From Candidatus Kryptobacter tengchongensis (GTDB lineage Bacteria; Bacteroidota; Ignavibacteria; Kryptoniales; Kryptoniaceae), in contig FAON01000009.1 of NCBI GenBank assembly GCA_001485605.1, positions 124,001 through 188,000 on the forward strand: DNA of 64,000 bases. Reading direction: 5' to 3'. Position numbers and translations under genes: made by a program. How positions within the stretch are numbered: position 1 is the stretch's first letter; every line of letters begins with the position of its first letter. Shown piece after piece: positions 1 through 7,878 of the stretch. Below the pieces are notes generated by a model. That model was not told where the DNA came from, ran no database searches, and saw only the letters and a list, made by a program, of their open reading frames with translations.

Positions 1-1211
1 GATTCAGGAGCAACGAGGTTCATGAAATCAGTGTTGTTCAATTCCTCAGTTGTATAGCCAAACATTTCCTGAAACTTTTTATTAACCTCAACAAATCTAC
101 CTTTTTCAAGGTCAAGTATATAAACGCCATCGTTTGAATTTTGGAAAAGCAAAGTGTAAAGTCGCTGTATCCTTTCCCTCTCCTCCCTTTGTCTTTCTCT
201 CTCTTCCGCACGAATCATCTCCCTCATATTTCTCAAAAAGAAAAATACATAAACTAAAAGCACTGCTACAATCAACGCAGAAATAAAATAAATAACCTTA
301 AGATTTGCCCTCGCAATCTTTTGAACCCTTTCATAAGGTGAGCTTACAACAAAAATCAAATCATTCCCATAAATCTTGAAATGTGAAAACCCAGCGAATT
401 TCTCAGGATAATCTTTTAATTTATATCTTACAATTCCTGACCCTTTTACAAGCATTGTATCAATGTAACTGAAAACGCCAACATCCCTACCCTGCGGGAT
501 ATGACATTTAAGACAACTTCTGTCTTCTAATTCAGACATCCTTAGAACCATCTCTGGATGTGCAGAGTGAAAAACAAGAATTTTATCCCCAGTTATAATC
601 CATGTATCGTAAAGTTTAACCTCTGGCTCGGTCAGTTTTAAGAATGAGCTTATCAATGAGTCAATCTCAATTGTATATGCGACTGCCCCACGAAATTTTC
701 CCTTATCGTAAATTGGAAAGAGGATCAAAGAGAGTGGCTTTTTAAACAGATTCTTTCCAGATGTATCAAAGACAACAACTGGGACATAAACCAAACTGTC
801 ACCTTGGATCTTCGTTAACTCTTTCCAGAATTCATAACTCTCATATTTTTCCCCGATTGCTTGTTTCATCGTTGAATAAACAACCTCACCTCGCTCGTCA
901 AGAACAGATATAGCGTTGACAAAGTACATCTTTACATATTCAAAATATGAATTAACATCATCTTCCATTTTCCCTGGCAATCTTTTCCTAATGGACTCAA
1001 AAGAAGATAAAACTTTTAAACCGTTTTCCCTCGCCTGGATATATTCTTTAAGTGCGCCAGAAACTTGCCGAGCAATTTGGACTTGCGATTTCCCCAGAAT
1101 TGAAACTATTTCCCCCTCAACTCTGCTGTTAAAATAAAACGCAACACCAGCTATAACAATTAAAAGAAAAACAACAGCAATGGATAAAATTATGTTGAAT
1201 TGTTTTTGCAT
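1..1211 (-). CDS. Membrane sensor with periplasmic c-type heme motif and PAS domain (3' end cut off by window)
   Basis: An open frame runs without a stop from an ATG at 1211 to the window edge (403 codons). Residues about 5-25 form a membrane segment, about 26-300 a periplasmic sensor region, about 305-325 a second membrane segment, then a short Arg/Glu-rich linker and the start of a PAS domain (from about residue 340, with the typical FVEVN, FGYT and EEL pieces). The periplasmic part carries one CXXCH motif (C233-L-K-C-H237, DNA 501-515), the signature for covalent heme c, so it may sense redox state or a gas. The output domain lies outside the window; a histidine kinase or GGDEF protein is likely, but this cannot be seen. 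A (GA)9 repeat sits 5 nt upstream of this ATG, and an in-frame ATG at 1238 would add nine residues. Confidence 0.8.
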   Translation of the reverse strand, partial: MQKQFNIILSIAVVFLLIVIAGVAFYFNSRVEGEIVSILGKSQVQIARQVSGALKEYIQARENGLKVLSSFESIRKRLPGKMEDDVNSYFEYVKMYFVNAISVLDERGEVVYSTMKQAIGEKYESYEFWKELTKIQGDSLVYVPVVVFDTSGKNLFKKPLSLILFPIYDKGKFRGAVAYTIEIDSLISSFLKLTEPEVKLYDTWIITGDKILVFHSAHPEMVLRMSELEDRSCLKCHIPQGRDVGVFSYIDTMLVKGSGIVRYKLKDYPEKFAGFSHFKIYGNDLIFVVSSPYERVQKIARANLKVIYFISALIVAVLLVYVFFFLRNMREMIRAEERERQREERERIQRLYTLLFQNSNDGVYILDLEKGRFVEVNKKFQEMFGYTTEELNNTDFMNLVAPE

Positions 1212-1216
1212 TTTTT

Positions 1217-1234
1217 CTCTCTCTCTCTCTCTCT
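1217..1234. repeat. (CT)9 / (GA)9 dinucleotide microsatellite at a translation start
   Basis: Nine perfect CT units on the plus strand read as (GA)9 immediately upstream of the sensor start codon at 1211. The purine-rich tract occupies the Shine-Dalgarno position. It also lies between that ATG and an in-frame upstream ATG at 1238, so changing the repeat number would alter spacing or shift the frame of the upstream start. Confidence 0.9.
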
Positions 1235-1364
1235 GCATAATTTCAGGAGGATTTTTTAAAAAATTAAAAAAAATATAAAATTCTGTCAAGTTAAACTTAT
1301 AAAAAGCCAATGCCCTTGCAAATTTATCTTTGAACGACATCTTGTCCCACTGCTTTCATCTTTA

Positions 1365-2630
1365 CTATCCTAATCTACCACATACGCTTGACTCAAAGAT
1401 GAAGTCATAGATTTCATTTTTCTTTAAATCATTCGGGATGATAAAATAGATCAGGTCAGCGTCTTTTCCTCTCTCAATGCTACCGCAAATATCATCAAAA
1501 CCAAGCGCTTTAGCCCCGTTTAAAGTTGCAATTTTTATCAATTCCTCATTACTTACATCTTTGTAAAATTCCCTCGCAAATTTTAACTCATTTAATATGT
1601 TCAAATCCCGATTACTTGCAATGCTATCAGTTCCAAGGCAAACATTTATGTTGTTGTCAAGAAACTTTCTCACAGGTGCTTTTCCAACTTTTAAAAAGAA
1701 ATTACTTCTGGGGCAAGTGCATATGCTTACATTTCTTTTGCTCAAAATTTCAATATCTTCGTCATCAACATTCACACAGTGAACAGCAAGTATATTTTTG
1801 TCAAGAAACCCAATCTGGTCAAGATATTTAACTGGGGACACCCCTGGTGGTTTCCACGAATAATCAAATCCATTTCTTTCAATCAAAAAGGAGCGGAAGA
1901 AACCAGAACCATTTTTTATAAATTCAACCTCATCAATTACTTCAGCCAGGTGAACGCTTGTTTTTGAATCCCCGTTGAAATTTTTTATTAATTTGAATAA
2001 GGTTTCAGAAACTGAATATGGAGCATGTGGAGACAGGGAAATTTTGAATTCCCTCTGTAAATTGTGCTTTTTTACAACCTCATTAACATTGTGAACAAGA
2101 TCTTTCAAAACATTGAAAAATTCCACACCTCTTTCCTCAATAAACGAGATCAACTCAATAAAAATTTGAATTTTCATTGGGACTCTCAAAAGCATTGTTA
2201 TCAATTTCCCCGTATTTGAGACATCACCGATTGCTATTGTCCCCGAGTTTATCATTTCCTCAATTCTCCTTTTCACAGTTCTTTTCCATTTTCTCTCTGC
2301 GAAAGTTTTAATAAATTTTATCTTACCTGCAACACCTCTGCCATTAAATAATCTTTTCCTTTGCTTGATGATTTGATAAAGCCAATCTTTGAAATCACTA
2401 ACTTCTTTAATTTTTACCCCTGACAATTCAAGATGGGTATGAGCATTCACAAAACCAGGCATGATCAGTGCATTTTTTAGATTAATTTTTCTTTCAACAT
2501 CTTTAAATTTTGAGTCAATTTCCTCCCGAGCCCCGAAATCAATTATTCTATTTCCATCAATTACGATAGCCCCATCTTCAACCATTTCTGAAGTTATTGG
2601 CAAAATATATTTCGCATAAAAAATTTTCAT
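1365..2630 (-). CDS. Amidohydrolase of the MTA/SAH- or aminofutalosine-deaminase type
   Basis: A 421-aa metal-dependent hydrolase with the fold and motifs of the TRZ/ATZ/MtaD deaminase group. Visible are the N-terminal HTH metal pair (H64, H66), the PHAPYS motif (H202), HLAE (H227), AVHC (H284) and the GTD motif (D335), which together bind one metal and the catalytic water. The protein is cytoplasmic, with no signal peptide. Such enzymes deaminate purine-type substrates (5'-methylthioadenosine, S-adenosylhomocysteine, aminodeoxyfutalosine). The substrate cannot be fixed from sequence. Aminodeoxyfutalosine is plausible because a MqnP/UbiA-like prenyltransferase is present at 49448, but no other futalosine gene is in the window. 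The ATG at 2630 is the only obvious start. Confidence 0.75.
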   Translation of the reverse strand: MKIFYAKYILPITSEMVEDGAIVIDGNRIIDFGAREEIDSKFKDVERKINLKNALIMPGFVNAHTHLELSGVKIKEVSDFKDWLYQIIKQRKRLFNGRGVAGKIKFIKTFAERKWKRTVKRRIEEMINSGTIAIGDVSNTGKLITMLLRVPMKIQIFIELISFIEERGVEFFNVLKDLVHNVNEVVKKHNLQREFKISLSPHAPYSVSETLFKLIKNFNGDSKTSVHLAEVIDEVEFIKNGSGFFRSFLIERNGFDYSWKPPGVSPVKYLDQIGFLDKNILAVHCVNVDDEDIEILSKRNVSICTCPRSNFFLKVGKAPVRKFLDNNINVCLGTDSIASNRDLNILNELKFAREFYKDVSNEELIKIATLNGAKALGFDDICGSIERGKDADLIYFIIPNDLKKNEIYDFIFESSVCGRLG

Positions 2631-2710
2631 GATAGAAATTAAACCTTTGTGCTTTCAATCACATCTAATTTAGTGAAGACAGAAAAACAAAACAAAAAAG
2701 ATAAAAAGCC

Positions 2711-3205
2711 ATGAAGACAAAAATAATATCCACAGCGATTGCGTTGTTTCTAATTACCTCGTTATCATTCTCACAAATGCTTGGTCCAAGATTTGGATTC
2801 CCCCCAGATGATAACATTTGGCAAAGGGGAATAACAAAACTTTATGATGAGCTAAAATTGACAGATGAGCAAAAATCAAAGATTCAAAACTTGTTCTTTG
2901 AATTTAGAAAAAATCAAGCTGACATAATCGGAAAATTGAACAAGGCAAGGATTGAACTTCAGGAATTGCTTTATGCTGAAAAGCCCGACAAATCAGCGAT
3001 TGACAAAAAAGCTGATGAGATTTCTGCTTATATGAAGGAACTGACAAAAAACAGAGTAAATCACTGGATGAACATCCAGCAAGTGTTGACGCCGGAACAA
3101 AGAAAAATTTTAAAAGATAAACTTGGCTACCCAGGACTTGGATTGGGATTCCGTGGCTGGGCTAAACCTGGAAGAGGATTAAAATTAAGATTGCACTGCT
3201 GGTGA
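2711..3205 (+). CDS. Spy/CpxP-family periplasmic LTXXQ protein
   Basis: A 164-aa exported protein with a signal peptide (Lys-rich start, hydrophobic stretch to about residue 20). Two LTXXQ-type motifs (LTDEQ at 50-54, LTPEQ at 126-130) flank a long charged helical region, the hallmark of the Spy/CpxP/heavy-metal-sensor group. Family members act as periplasmic chaperones or stress and metal sensors. The C-terminus is rich in Gly and Arg and ends in Cys-Trp. It is transcribed away from the amidohydrolase (divergent, 80 bp gap). No partner stress regulator is adjacent, so the exact role is unknown. Confidence 0.75.
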   Translation: MKTKIISTAIALFLITSLSFSQMLGPRFGFPPDDNIWQRGITKLYDELKLTDEQKSKIQNLFFEFRKNQADIIGKLNKARIELQELLYAEKPDKSAIDKKADEISAYMKELTKNRVNHWMNIQQVLTPEQRKILKDKLGYPGLGLGFRGWAKPGRGLKLRLHCW

Positions 3206-3318
3206 GATAATTTCACAGGAAGGGAAAGCTCAAAAATTGTAATCTCTCAAAGAAGTTGTCCGAATAAATGTCATTGCGAGAAGCAGAGTGGCGAAGCAAT
3301 CTCAAAAAATCATTTTCA

Positions 3319-3375
3319 ACTCACCCCCTTTAATTCCCCCTCTCTAAATTTTAGAGAGGGGGTTAGGGGGTGAGT
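3319..3375. repeat. Palindromic repeat unit A
   Basis: Left arm ACTCACCCCC...CCCCCTCTCTAAA pairs with right arm TTTAGAGAGGGGG...GGGGGTGAGT, giving a near-perfect hairpin. Unit C (3490-3546) has almost the same arms. Confidence 0.85.
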
Positions 3376-3385
3376 CAATTTATTA

Positions 3386-3440
3386 ACTCACCTCTTTAAT
3401 TCTTCTCTATGAAGTTGTAGAGAGAGGACAAGGGGTGAAT
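3386..3440. repeat. Palindromic repeat unit B (degenerate)
   Basis: Starts ACTCACCTCTTTAATT and ends GAGAGGACAAGGGGTGAAT. It has the same layout as units A and C but with mismatches and a changed loop, so it is an older or decayed copy. Confidence 0.65.
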
Positions 3441-3489
3441 TATTGCGAGTGGCGAAGCGACGAAGTCGCAAAGTAATCACATCGGGATT

Positions 3490-3546
3490 AACTTACCCAC
3501 TTTAATTCCCCCTCTTTATTTATAGAGAGGGGGTTAGGGGGTGAGT
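3490..3546. repeat. Palindromic repeat unit C
   Basis: Arms AACTTACCCACTTTAATTCC and AGAGGGGGTTAGGGGGTGAG. The right arm is identical to that of unit A over about 20 nt, with a few changes in the left arm. Confidence 0.8.
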
Positions 3547-3693
3547 CTATTCTTCATCCTGTCACTGCGAGGCGATATAAATTCCCGAAGCAATCTTAAG
3601 TAAGAAACAAAGATGAGATCGCTTCGCTATTGCTCGCAATGATAAAGAAGAGAGTTATCGGACAACCCCGAACCCTGCCTTGGCAATGTTATT

Positions 3694-4800
3694 TTAAAAC
3701 TTTTTAACGAATAACTTACCAGGAAGTTGGTGAACAAGGTCTTTAAATTCAAGCGATAGCAAATGAACAAGTGCATCGGTTATGGATAATCCAGAAAGTT
3801 CTGCAATTTTATCAACATGCATCGGCTCAGATGTGGATAAAACCTCAAGAATTTTCGCTTCAAAAACATTTACCTCAACCTTTGGCTTTGATGGTTCCGA
3901 TTTTAAAATCGGTTGAATAAATGAGCGAATCTCCTCAACGATATCATTAACATCCTCAACAAGTTTTGCTCTGTTATGCTTGATTAGAAAATTCGTCCCT
4001 TGACTTTTAACATTATCTACATTGCCCGGAATTGCAAAAACATCCCGATTTTGATCATTTGCGAATTCTGCTGTTATCATTGCGCCACCTGTTCTGCTCG
4101 TCTCAACAATCAAAACCCCGATTGACATCCCGCTTATTATTCTGTTCCTCTTGGGGAAATTCATTGCATCAGGTTTCGCCCCCATTGGAAATTCTGAAAC
4201 TATCGCACCGTTAGATATAACACTGTCAACAATCTTTCTATTCTCAGGCGGATAAATATAATCAACACCGGAGCCAAGAACAGCGATGGTTCTCCCGCCC
4301 GACTTCAAAGCTGAAACATGGGCTATTGTGTCAATCCCTCTTGCGAAACCACTTACAATCGTTAAATTCATTTTTGAAAGCCCAATCGCAAATTTTTCGC
4401 ACATTATCTTGCCATAATTCGTCGGGGTTCTCGTCCCAACAATTGCAATTGAATACCTGTCTTGCTCAACTAAATTCCCACGGATAAATAAAACAATCGG
4501 CGGATCATAAATTTTTCTCAAAAGATCTGGATATTCCGAATCCCATAGCGTTAAAATCCTTGCCTTCACCTTTTCAGCCTTTAAAAGCTGTTCATCCGCA
4601 AATTTTAAATTCTGATTCCGCATCTCAATGATTCTCTTGGCAAGTCCCTTGTCTATACCTTCAACCTTCACAAGCTCTGAAATTGACGCCTTAAATATCA
4701 ACTCCGTCTCCTTGAAATAATTAACAAGGTTCTTTATCCTTCCTGGACCTACTCCAGGGATTGTGGTCAATTGTAAGATATGTCTTACATCAATGTTCAT
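3694..4800 (-). CDS. dprA: DNA-processing protein DprA
   Basis: A 368-aa DprA/Smf protein, which loads RecA on incoming single-stranded DNA during natural transformation. N-terminal helix-hairpin-helix motifs are seen (IPGVGPGR near residue 14, VEGIDKGLA near 46). The extended Rossmann domain follows, with IVGTRTPTNYG (about 118), SGFARGIDTIAH (about 158), GSGVDYIYPPEN (about 187) and the FPKRNRIISGMS stretch. A C-terminal winged-helix domain ends the protein, so it is full length. The ATG overlaps the stop of the upstream vertex-protein gene by 4 nt (ATGA), showing translational coupling in a four-gene operon. Other competence genes are not in the window. Confidence 0.92.
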   Translation of the reverse strand: MNIDVRHILQLTTIPGVGPGRIKNLVNYFKETELIFKASISELVKVEGIDKGLAKRIIEMRNQNLKFADEQLLKAEKVKARILTLWDSEYPDLLRKIYDPPIVLFIRGNLVEQDRYSIAIVGTRTPTNYGKIMCEKFAIGLSKMNLTIVSGFARGIDTIAHVSALKSGGRTIAVLGSGVDYIYPPENRKIVDSVISNGAIVSEFPMGAKPDAMNFPKRNRIISGMSIGVLIVETSRTGGAMITAEFANDQNRDVFAIPGNVDNVKSQGTNFLIKHNRAKLVEDVNDIVEEIRSFIQPILKSEPSKPKVEVNVFEAKILEVLSTSEPMHVDKIAELSGLSITDALVHLLSLEFKDLVHQLPGKLFVKKF

Positions 4801-5078
4801 TCCCCATCATTGATTAATTCAATTCCATCAACAACTGCAACTACAAGGGTATGAACTGGGACATCTTCCCTGCCAAGAATTTGCCTTGCGGAAGTTCCCT
4901 CTTGAAGAGCTATAACGGTGTCCCCAATTCCCGCATCAACCATATCAAGCGCAAGCATATCCCTTCCGATAAAATTCCCTTTTAAATCAATCGGCTGAAT
5001 TATCAAAATTTTATAAGGTTTCAAATTTTCATTTTTCTGCGTTGCAACAATTGTTCCAGTAACCTTTGCAAGTATCAA
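4797..5078 (-). CDS. EutN/CcmL-family microcompartment vertex protein
   Basis: A 93-aa protein of the EutN/CcmL/PduN family. Family members form pentamers that cap the corners of bacterial microcompartment shells. The start (AKVTGTIVAT), the GD-VI-LQEGTSARQI segment and the end of the fold (VVAVVDGIELI) fit the family. It begins with TTG at 5078, overlapping the TGA of the previous gene, and overlaps dprA by 4 nt. No hexameric BMC shell gene or encapsulated enzyme is in this 64 kb, so it is either a satellite gene of a locus elsewhere or a free-standing EutN homologue. Confidence 0.85.
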   Translation of the reverse strand: MILAKVTGTIVATQKNENLKPYKILIIQPIDLKGNFIGRDMLALDMVDAGIGDTVIALQEGTSARQILGREDVPVHTLVVAVVDGIELINDGE

Positions 5079-6373
5079 TTCCCCTCGCCCTTAATTTTTT
5101 GTTGAAAAACCTCTTTTAAAATGTCCCACCATTGATTATTCTCAATATGAACGAGATCAAAAATCATAACTCCATCAGTTTTATCAAGAGCGACTTCAAT
5201 CGCTTTTTTAAATCTTCCCGGCTCTCCCTTATACTGCTCAACATATAAACTTCCATAAACTGGCACAACCCCCATCGTTACCTTCTTGACAAGCTCTGCC
5301 GAACCCTCAACAGAATACCAGATCTGTTTAGTTGGATTCATCCCAGGTTCTGTCAGTCTTGAAGCATCAATTTTATCTTTCGCCTCAACCTCATCTTTAG
5401 TAACCTCATAAAAGTAAAGCCCCGAACAAAGGAAATCAAGCAACTCGGCATATCCTGTATCGTTATAATCATCCGTAGCCCATTCAAATTCTGGCTTAAA
5501 TTTCTCGCTCGCCCAGTTAACTCCAAGCTCATAATAAGACAGATACCACGAACCGGCATAATCTCCAAATAAAATGTTTGACTTTGCCCTCTTAACAATT
5601 TCCCTGGCCCTTTTGAAAAAATCTTTTATAACAAAAGCTCTCCACTTCACCCACTCTTTGAAATATCTGCCTTTGATTATACTATCCCCTTCAATTCTGA
5701 AAATATCATCTGGAAATTTAATCTTTTTACCCAACCACATTTCAAACTTTTCTCTTGAAGAATCGCTAAAATCAGCATAAATCCCATCATACCTGACCCT
5801 GTCAAGAACTATCCCATCAACATCAAAATTTTTAACAACCTCCTGAATTATATTCAATTCATATTCCCGAACTTGCTCCAATGCTGGATTTACCATCGCC
5901 GAATATTTATGTTTTTGCTGTGTTATCGGTATAAAGCCATCTTTCGTATAAACAATCGTCGCCCATTCAGGATGCTTCCAATAAACAACCCCTCTATCAT
6001 AGTAGTTATGCCCCTCACAGAATACATTCAAAGCAATGTGAATTTTCAAACCTCTCTTCCTTGCTTCATTTATCAGAGTATTTACAAAGTCAAATGTGTC
6101 AGGTCTTGTGTAATCATCCCATGTTCTCATCTTTGGGGCATATTTGCTATCATAAAGAACCTCGCCAGAGATCGGTTTAACATCAACAATTATGTCTGTT
6201 ACGCCAACATCAACGCATTTATCAAGAACCCGAACTATTCCTTCATAACTTCCAAGCCTTTTAAAATTTGCAGTCGCATCAAACCACAACATCTTTGGTT
6301 TCCCATCGGCAAGATTAAATTCAAAGAGACCATTCAGAAAGAAACTTAATATAAGAATGATTTTCAATTTCAT
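5075..6373 (-). CDS. Secreted GH10-like (DUF187-type) glycoside hydrolase family protein
   Basis: A 432-aa protein with a signal peptide (LKIILILSFFLNGL) followed by a TIM-barrel domain of the glycosyl-hydrolase-like GHL10/DUF187 type. Visible family pieces are the early VGVTDIIVDVKP strand, the DYTRPDTFDFVNTLI helix, GLKIHIALNVF, and the DVDGIVLDRVRYDG strand whose Asp and Arg residues sit where catalytic residues lie in related barrels. It is probably exported and acts on a polysaccharide of unknown type. Its start overlaps the stop of the mutase gene by 4 nt, so it is co-translated with it. Confidence 0.7.
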   Translation of the reverse strand: MKLKIILILSFFLNGLFEFNLADGKPKMLWFDATANFKRLGSYEGIVRVLDKCVDVGVTDIIVDVKPISGEVLYDSKYAPKMRTWDDYTRPDTFDFVNTLINEARKRGLKIHIALNVFCEGHNYYDRGVVYWKHPEWATIVYTKDGFIPITQQKHKYSAMVNPALEQVREYELNIIQEVVKNFDVDGIVLDRVRYDGIYADFSDSSREKFEMWLGKKIKFPDDIFRIEGDSIIKGRYFKEWVKWRAFVIKDFFKRAREIVKRAKSNILFGDYAGSWYLSYYELGVNWASEKFKPEFEWATDDYNDTGYAELLDFLCSGLYFYEVTKDEVEAKDKIDASRLTEPGMNPTKQIWYSVEGSAELVKKVTMGVVPVYGSLYVEQYKGEPGRFKKAIEVALDKTDGVMIFDLVHIENNQWWDILKEVFQQKIKGEGN

Positions 6374-7731
6374 CTCAAGCCGATTTTTGCTACTAAATTT
6401 TGGACAAGTTCTTTAGCTTCTTCTCTATCCTTTGCCTCGGCTATCACCCTCAAAACTGGCTCCGTATTTGACTTGCGAAGATGAATCCATTTATCGCCGA
6501 AATCAACCCTTATCCCATCATCAGTGTTAATTTCTGCACCTTTATAAATTTCAATTACCTTTTCAAGAATTTCATCCGGTTTTATACCTTCAATGCCGAC
6601 CTTCGTCTTGTAAATTTCAAACTTTGGCAATGTCTTTTTAAACTCAGAAATTTTCCCACCAAACTCAACAAGATTTTGCAATATAAGAGCTATCCCAACA
6701 AGCGAATCCCTGCCGTAATGGACTTCCGGCAAGATAACGCCACCACTACCTTCGCCACCAATTATCGCACCGACTTCCTTCATCTTTTTAACAACATTTA
6801 TCTCTCCAACGGGACTTCTATAAACTTTAGCATCGTAAATTTTAGCTACTTCATCAACTGCTTTAGTTGTTGATAGATTAACAACAACATTTTTATCGCT
6901 CAACATACTTCTTTTTTCAAGAACAATTTTAACAGCTTGGACGATCGTATATTCCTCACCGAATGGTTCTCCTTCCTCGGTTACAAGGACAAGACGATCT
7001 GCATCTGGATCAACAGCAATTCCAAAATCAGCTTTCGCTTGTTTGACAACTTCGCATAGCTCCGTCAGATTTTCTGGCAACGGTTCAGGCTCATGAGTGA
7101 ATTTACCATTACCATCACAATTTAACCGTATGACCTCACATCCAAACTTTTTAAGTAACCTCGGGACAATCTCCGAACCAGCCCCATTAATGCAATCAAC
7201 AACAACCTTAAATTTTCTTGCTTTTATACTTTCAAAATCAACAAAGTCAATTTTAAAAATTTTTTCAATATGCATATCAAGGAAAGACCTATCCTGAATA
7301 TAGTTCCCCGTTAAATTCCACTTCGCAAAGTTAAAATTTCCGTTTTCAACCAGCTCAACAAATTTTTTATGTTGTTCAGGCGTTAAAAAAGTCCCATCAC
7401 TTGAAATAAACTTCAATCCGTTCCATTCGGCTGGGTTATGGCTTGCGGTTATCATAATTCCGCCCGACGCATCAGAATGTTCAACTGCAAGTTGAAGCGT
7501 TGGAGTTGGACAGATCCCCACATCAATAACATCGCATCCCATCGCAAGAAGCGTCCCCGAAGCCAGTTGAGATATCAATAAACTATGTATCCTCGTATCA
7601 CGACCAAGCATAATTTTCCCACGACCGCAAAACTCAGCAAAGGCTGAAACAAATTTTACGACTTCAAAAGGGTTCAATCCCTCACCAACCCTTCCCCTAA
7701 CCCCCGAAATACTTACCATTAAATTACCCAT
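6370..7731 (-). CDS. glmM: Phosphoglucosamine/phosphomannomutase family enzyme
   Basis: A phosphohexomutase of about 453 aa that moves phosphate between C1 and C6 of a hexose phosphate. The phosphoserine loop ITASHNP (near residue 100), the metal loop DPDADR (near 240), the sugar-specificity loop GGEGSGG (near 325) and the C-terminal phosphate-binding RKSNTEP region are all seen. By similarity to Bacteroidota and archaeal proteins it is GlmM-like, supplying glucosamine-1-phosphate for UDP-GlcNAc, but phosphomannomutase activity is not excluded. A TTG at 7740 would extend the frame; ATG 7731 or ATG 7719 is more likely. It leads the minus operon ending with dprA. Confidence 0.85.
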   Translation of the reverse strand: MGNLMVSISGVRGRVGEGLNPFEVVKFVSAFAEFCGRGKIMLGRDTRIHSLLISQLASGTLLAMGCDVIDVGICPTPTLQLAVEHSDASGGIMITASHNPAEWNGLKFISSDGTFLTPEQHKKFVELVENGNFNFAKWNLTGNYIQDRSFLDMHIEKIFKIDFVDFESIKARKFKVVVDCINGAGSEIVPRLLKKFGCEVIRLNCDGNGKFTHEPEPLPENLTELCEVVKQAKADFGIAVDPDADRLVLVTEEGEPFGEEYTIVQAVKIVLEKRSMLSDKNVVVNLSTTKAVDEVAKIYDAKVYRSPVGEINVVKKMKEVGAIIGGEGSGGVILPEVHYGRDSLVGIALILQNLVEFGGKISEFKKTLPKFEIYKTKVGIEGIKPDEILEKVIEIYKGAEINTDDGIRVDFGDKWIHLRKSNTEPVLRVIAEAKDREEAKELVQNLVAKIGLR

Positions 7732-7878
7732 TAACCGCAAACAGTTTGTTTTTCAATTTTTTAAAAATTTACACAAATAAACAAAAATTGACAAAAATTA
7801 AGGCTCAAGATTGCAAAAACTTGATAACTCTACGATAATTTCGTAAATTGAAACTGAAAAATTAAATTCACATACGCT

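Larger units (their letters stand above)
3255..3666. repeat. Composite palindromic repeat region, possibly a MITE-like element
   Basis: The 488-bp stretch 3206-3693 has no credible gene. It is bounded by near-perfect inverted ends (GTTGTCCGAATAA at 3255-3267, and the complement of GTTGTCCGATAA at 3655-3666). Inside are three palindromic units of about 57 bp with pyrimidine-rich left arms and GGGGGTTAGGGGGTGA right arms. Also present are pieces of a second family, related to TCATTGCGAG...GAAGCAATCT, at about 3269-3301, 3440-3485 and 3558-3598, and inverted at about 3614-3643. The second family resembles intergenic repeats I know from many unrelated draft genomes. No transposase is nearby, so any mobility would be in trans. 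Confidence 0.7.

Noticed and set aside
3319-3546. Repeats with regular spacing that could suggest a CRISPR array
   Set aside because: Units are about 57-bp palindromes with differing gaps and no uniform spacers, and no cas gene is present; they fit intergenic palindromic repeats.
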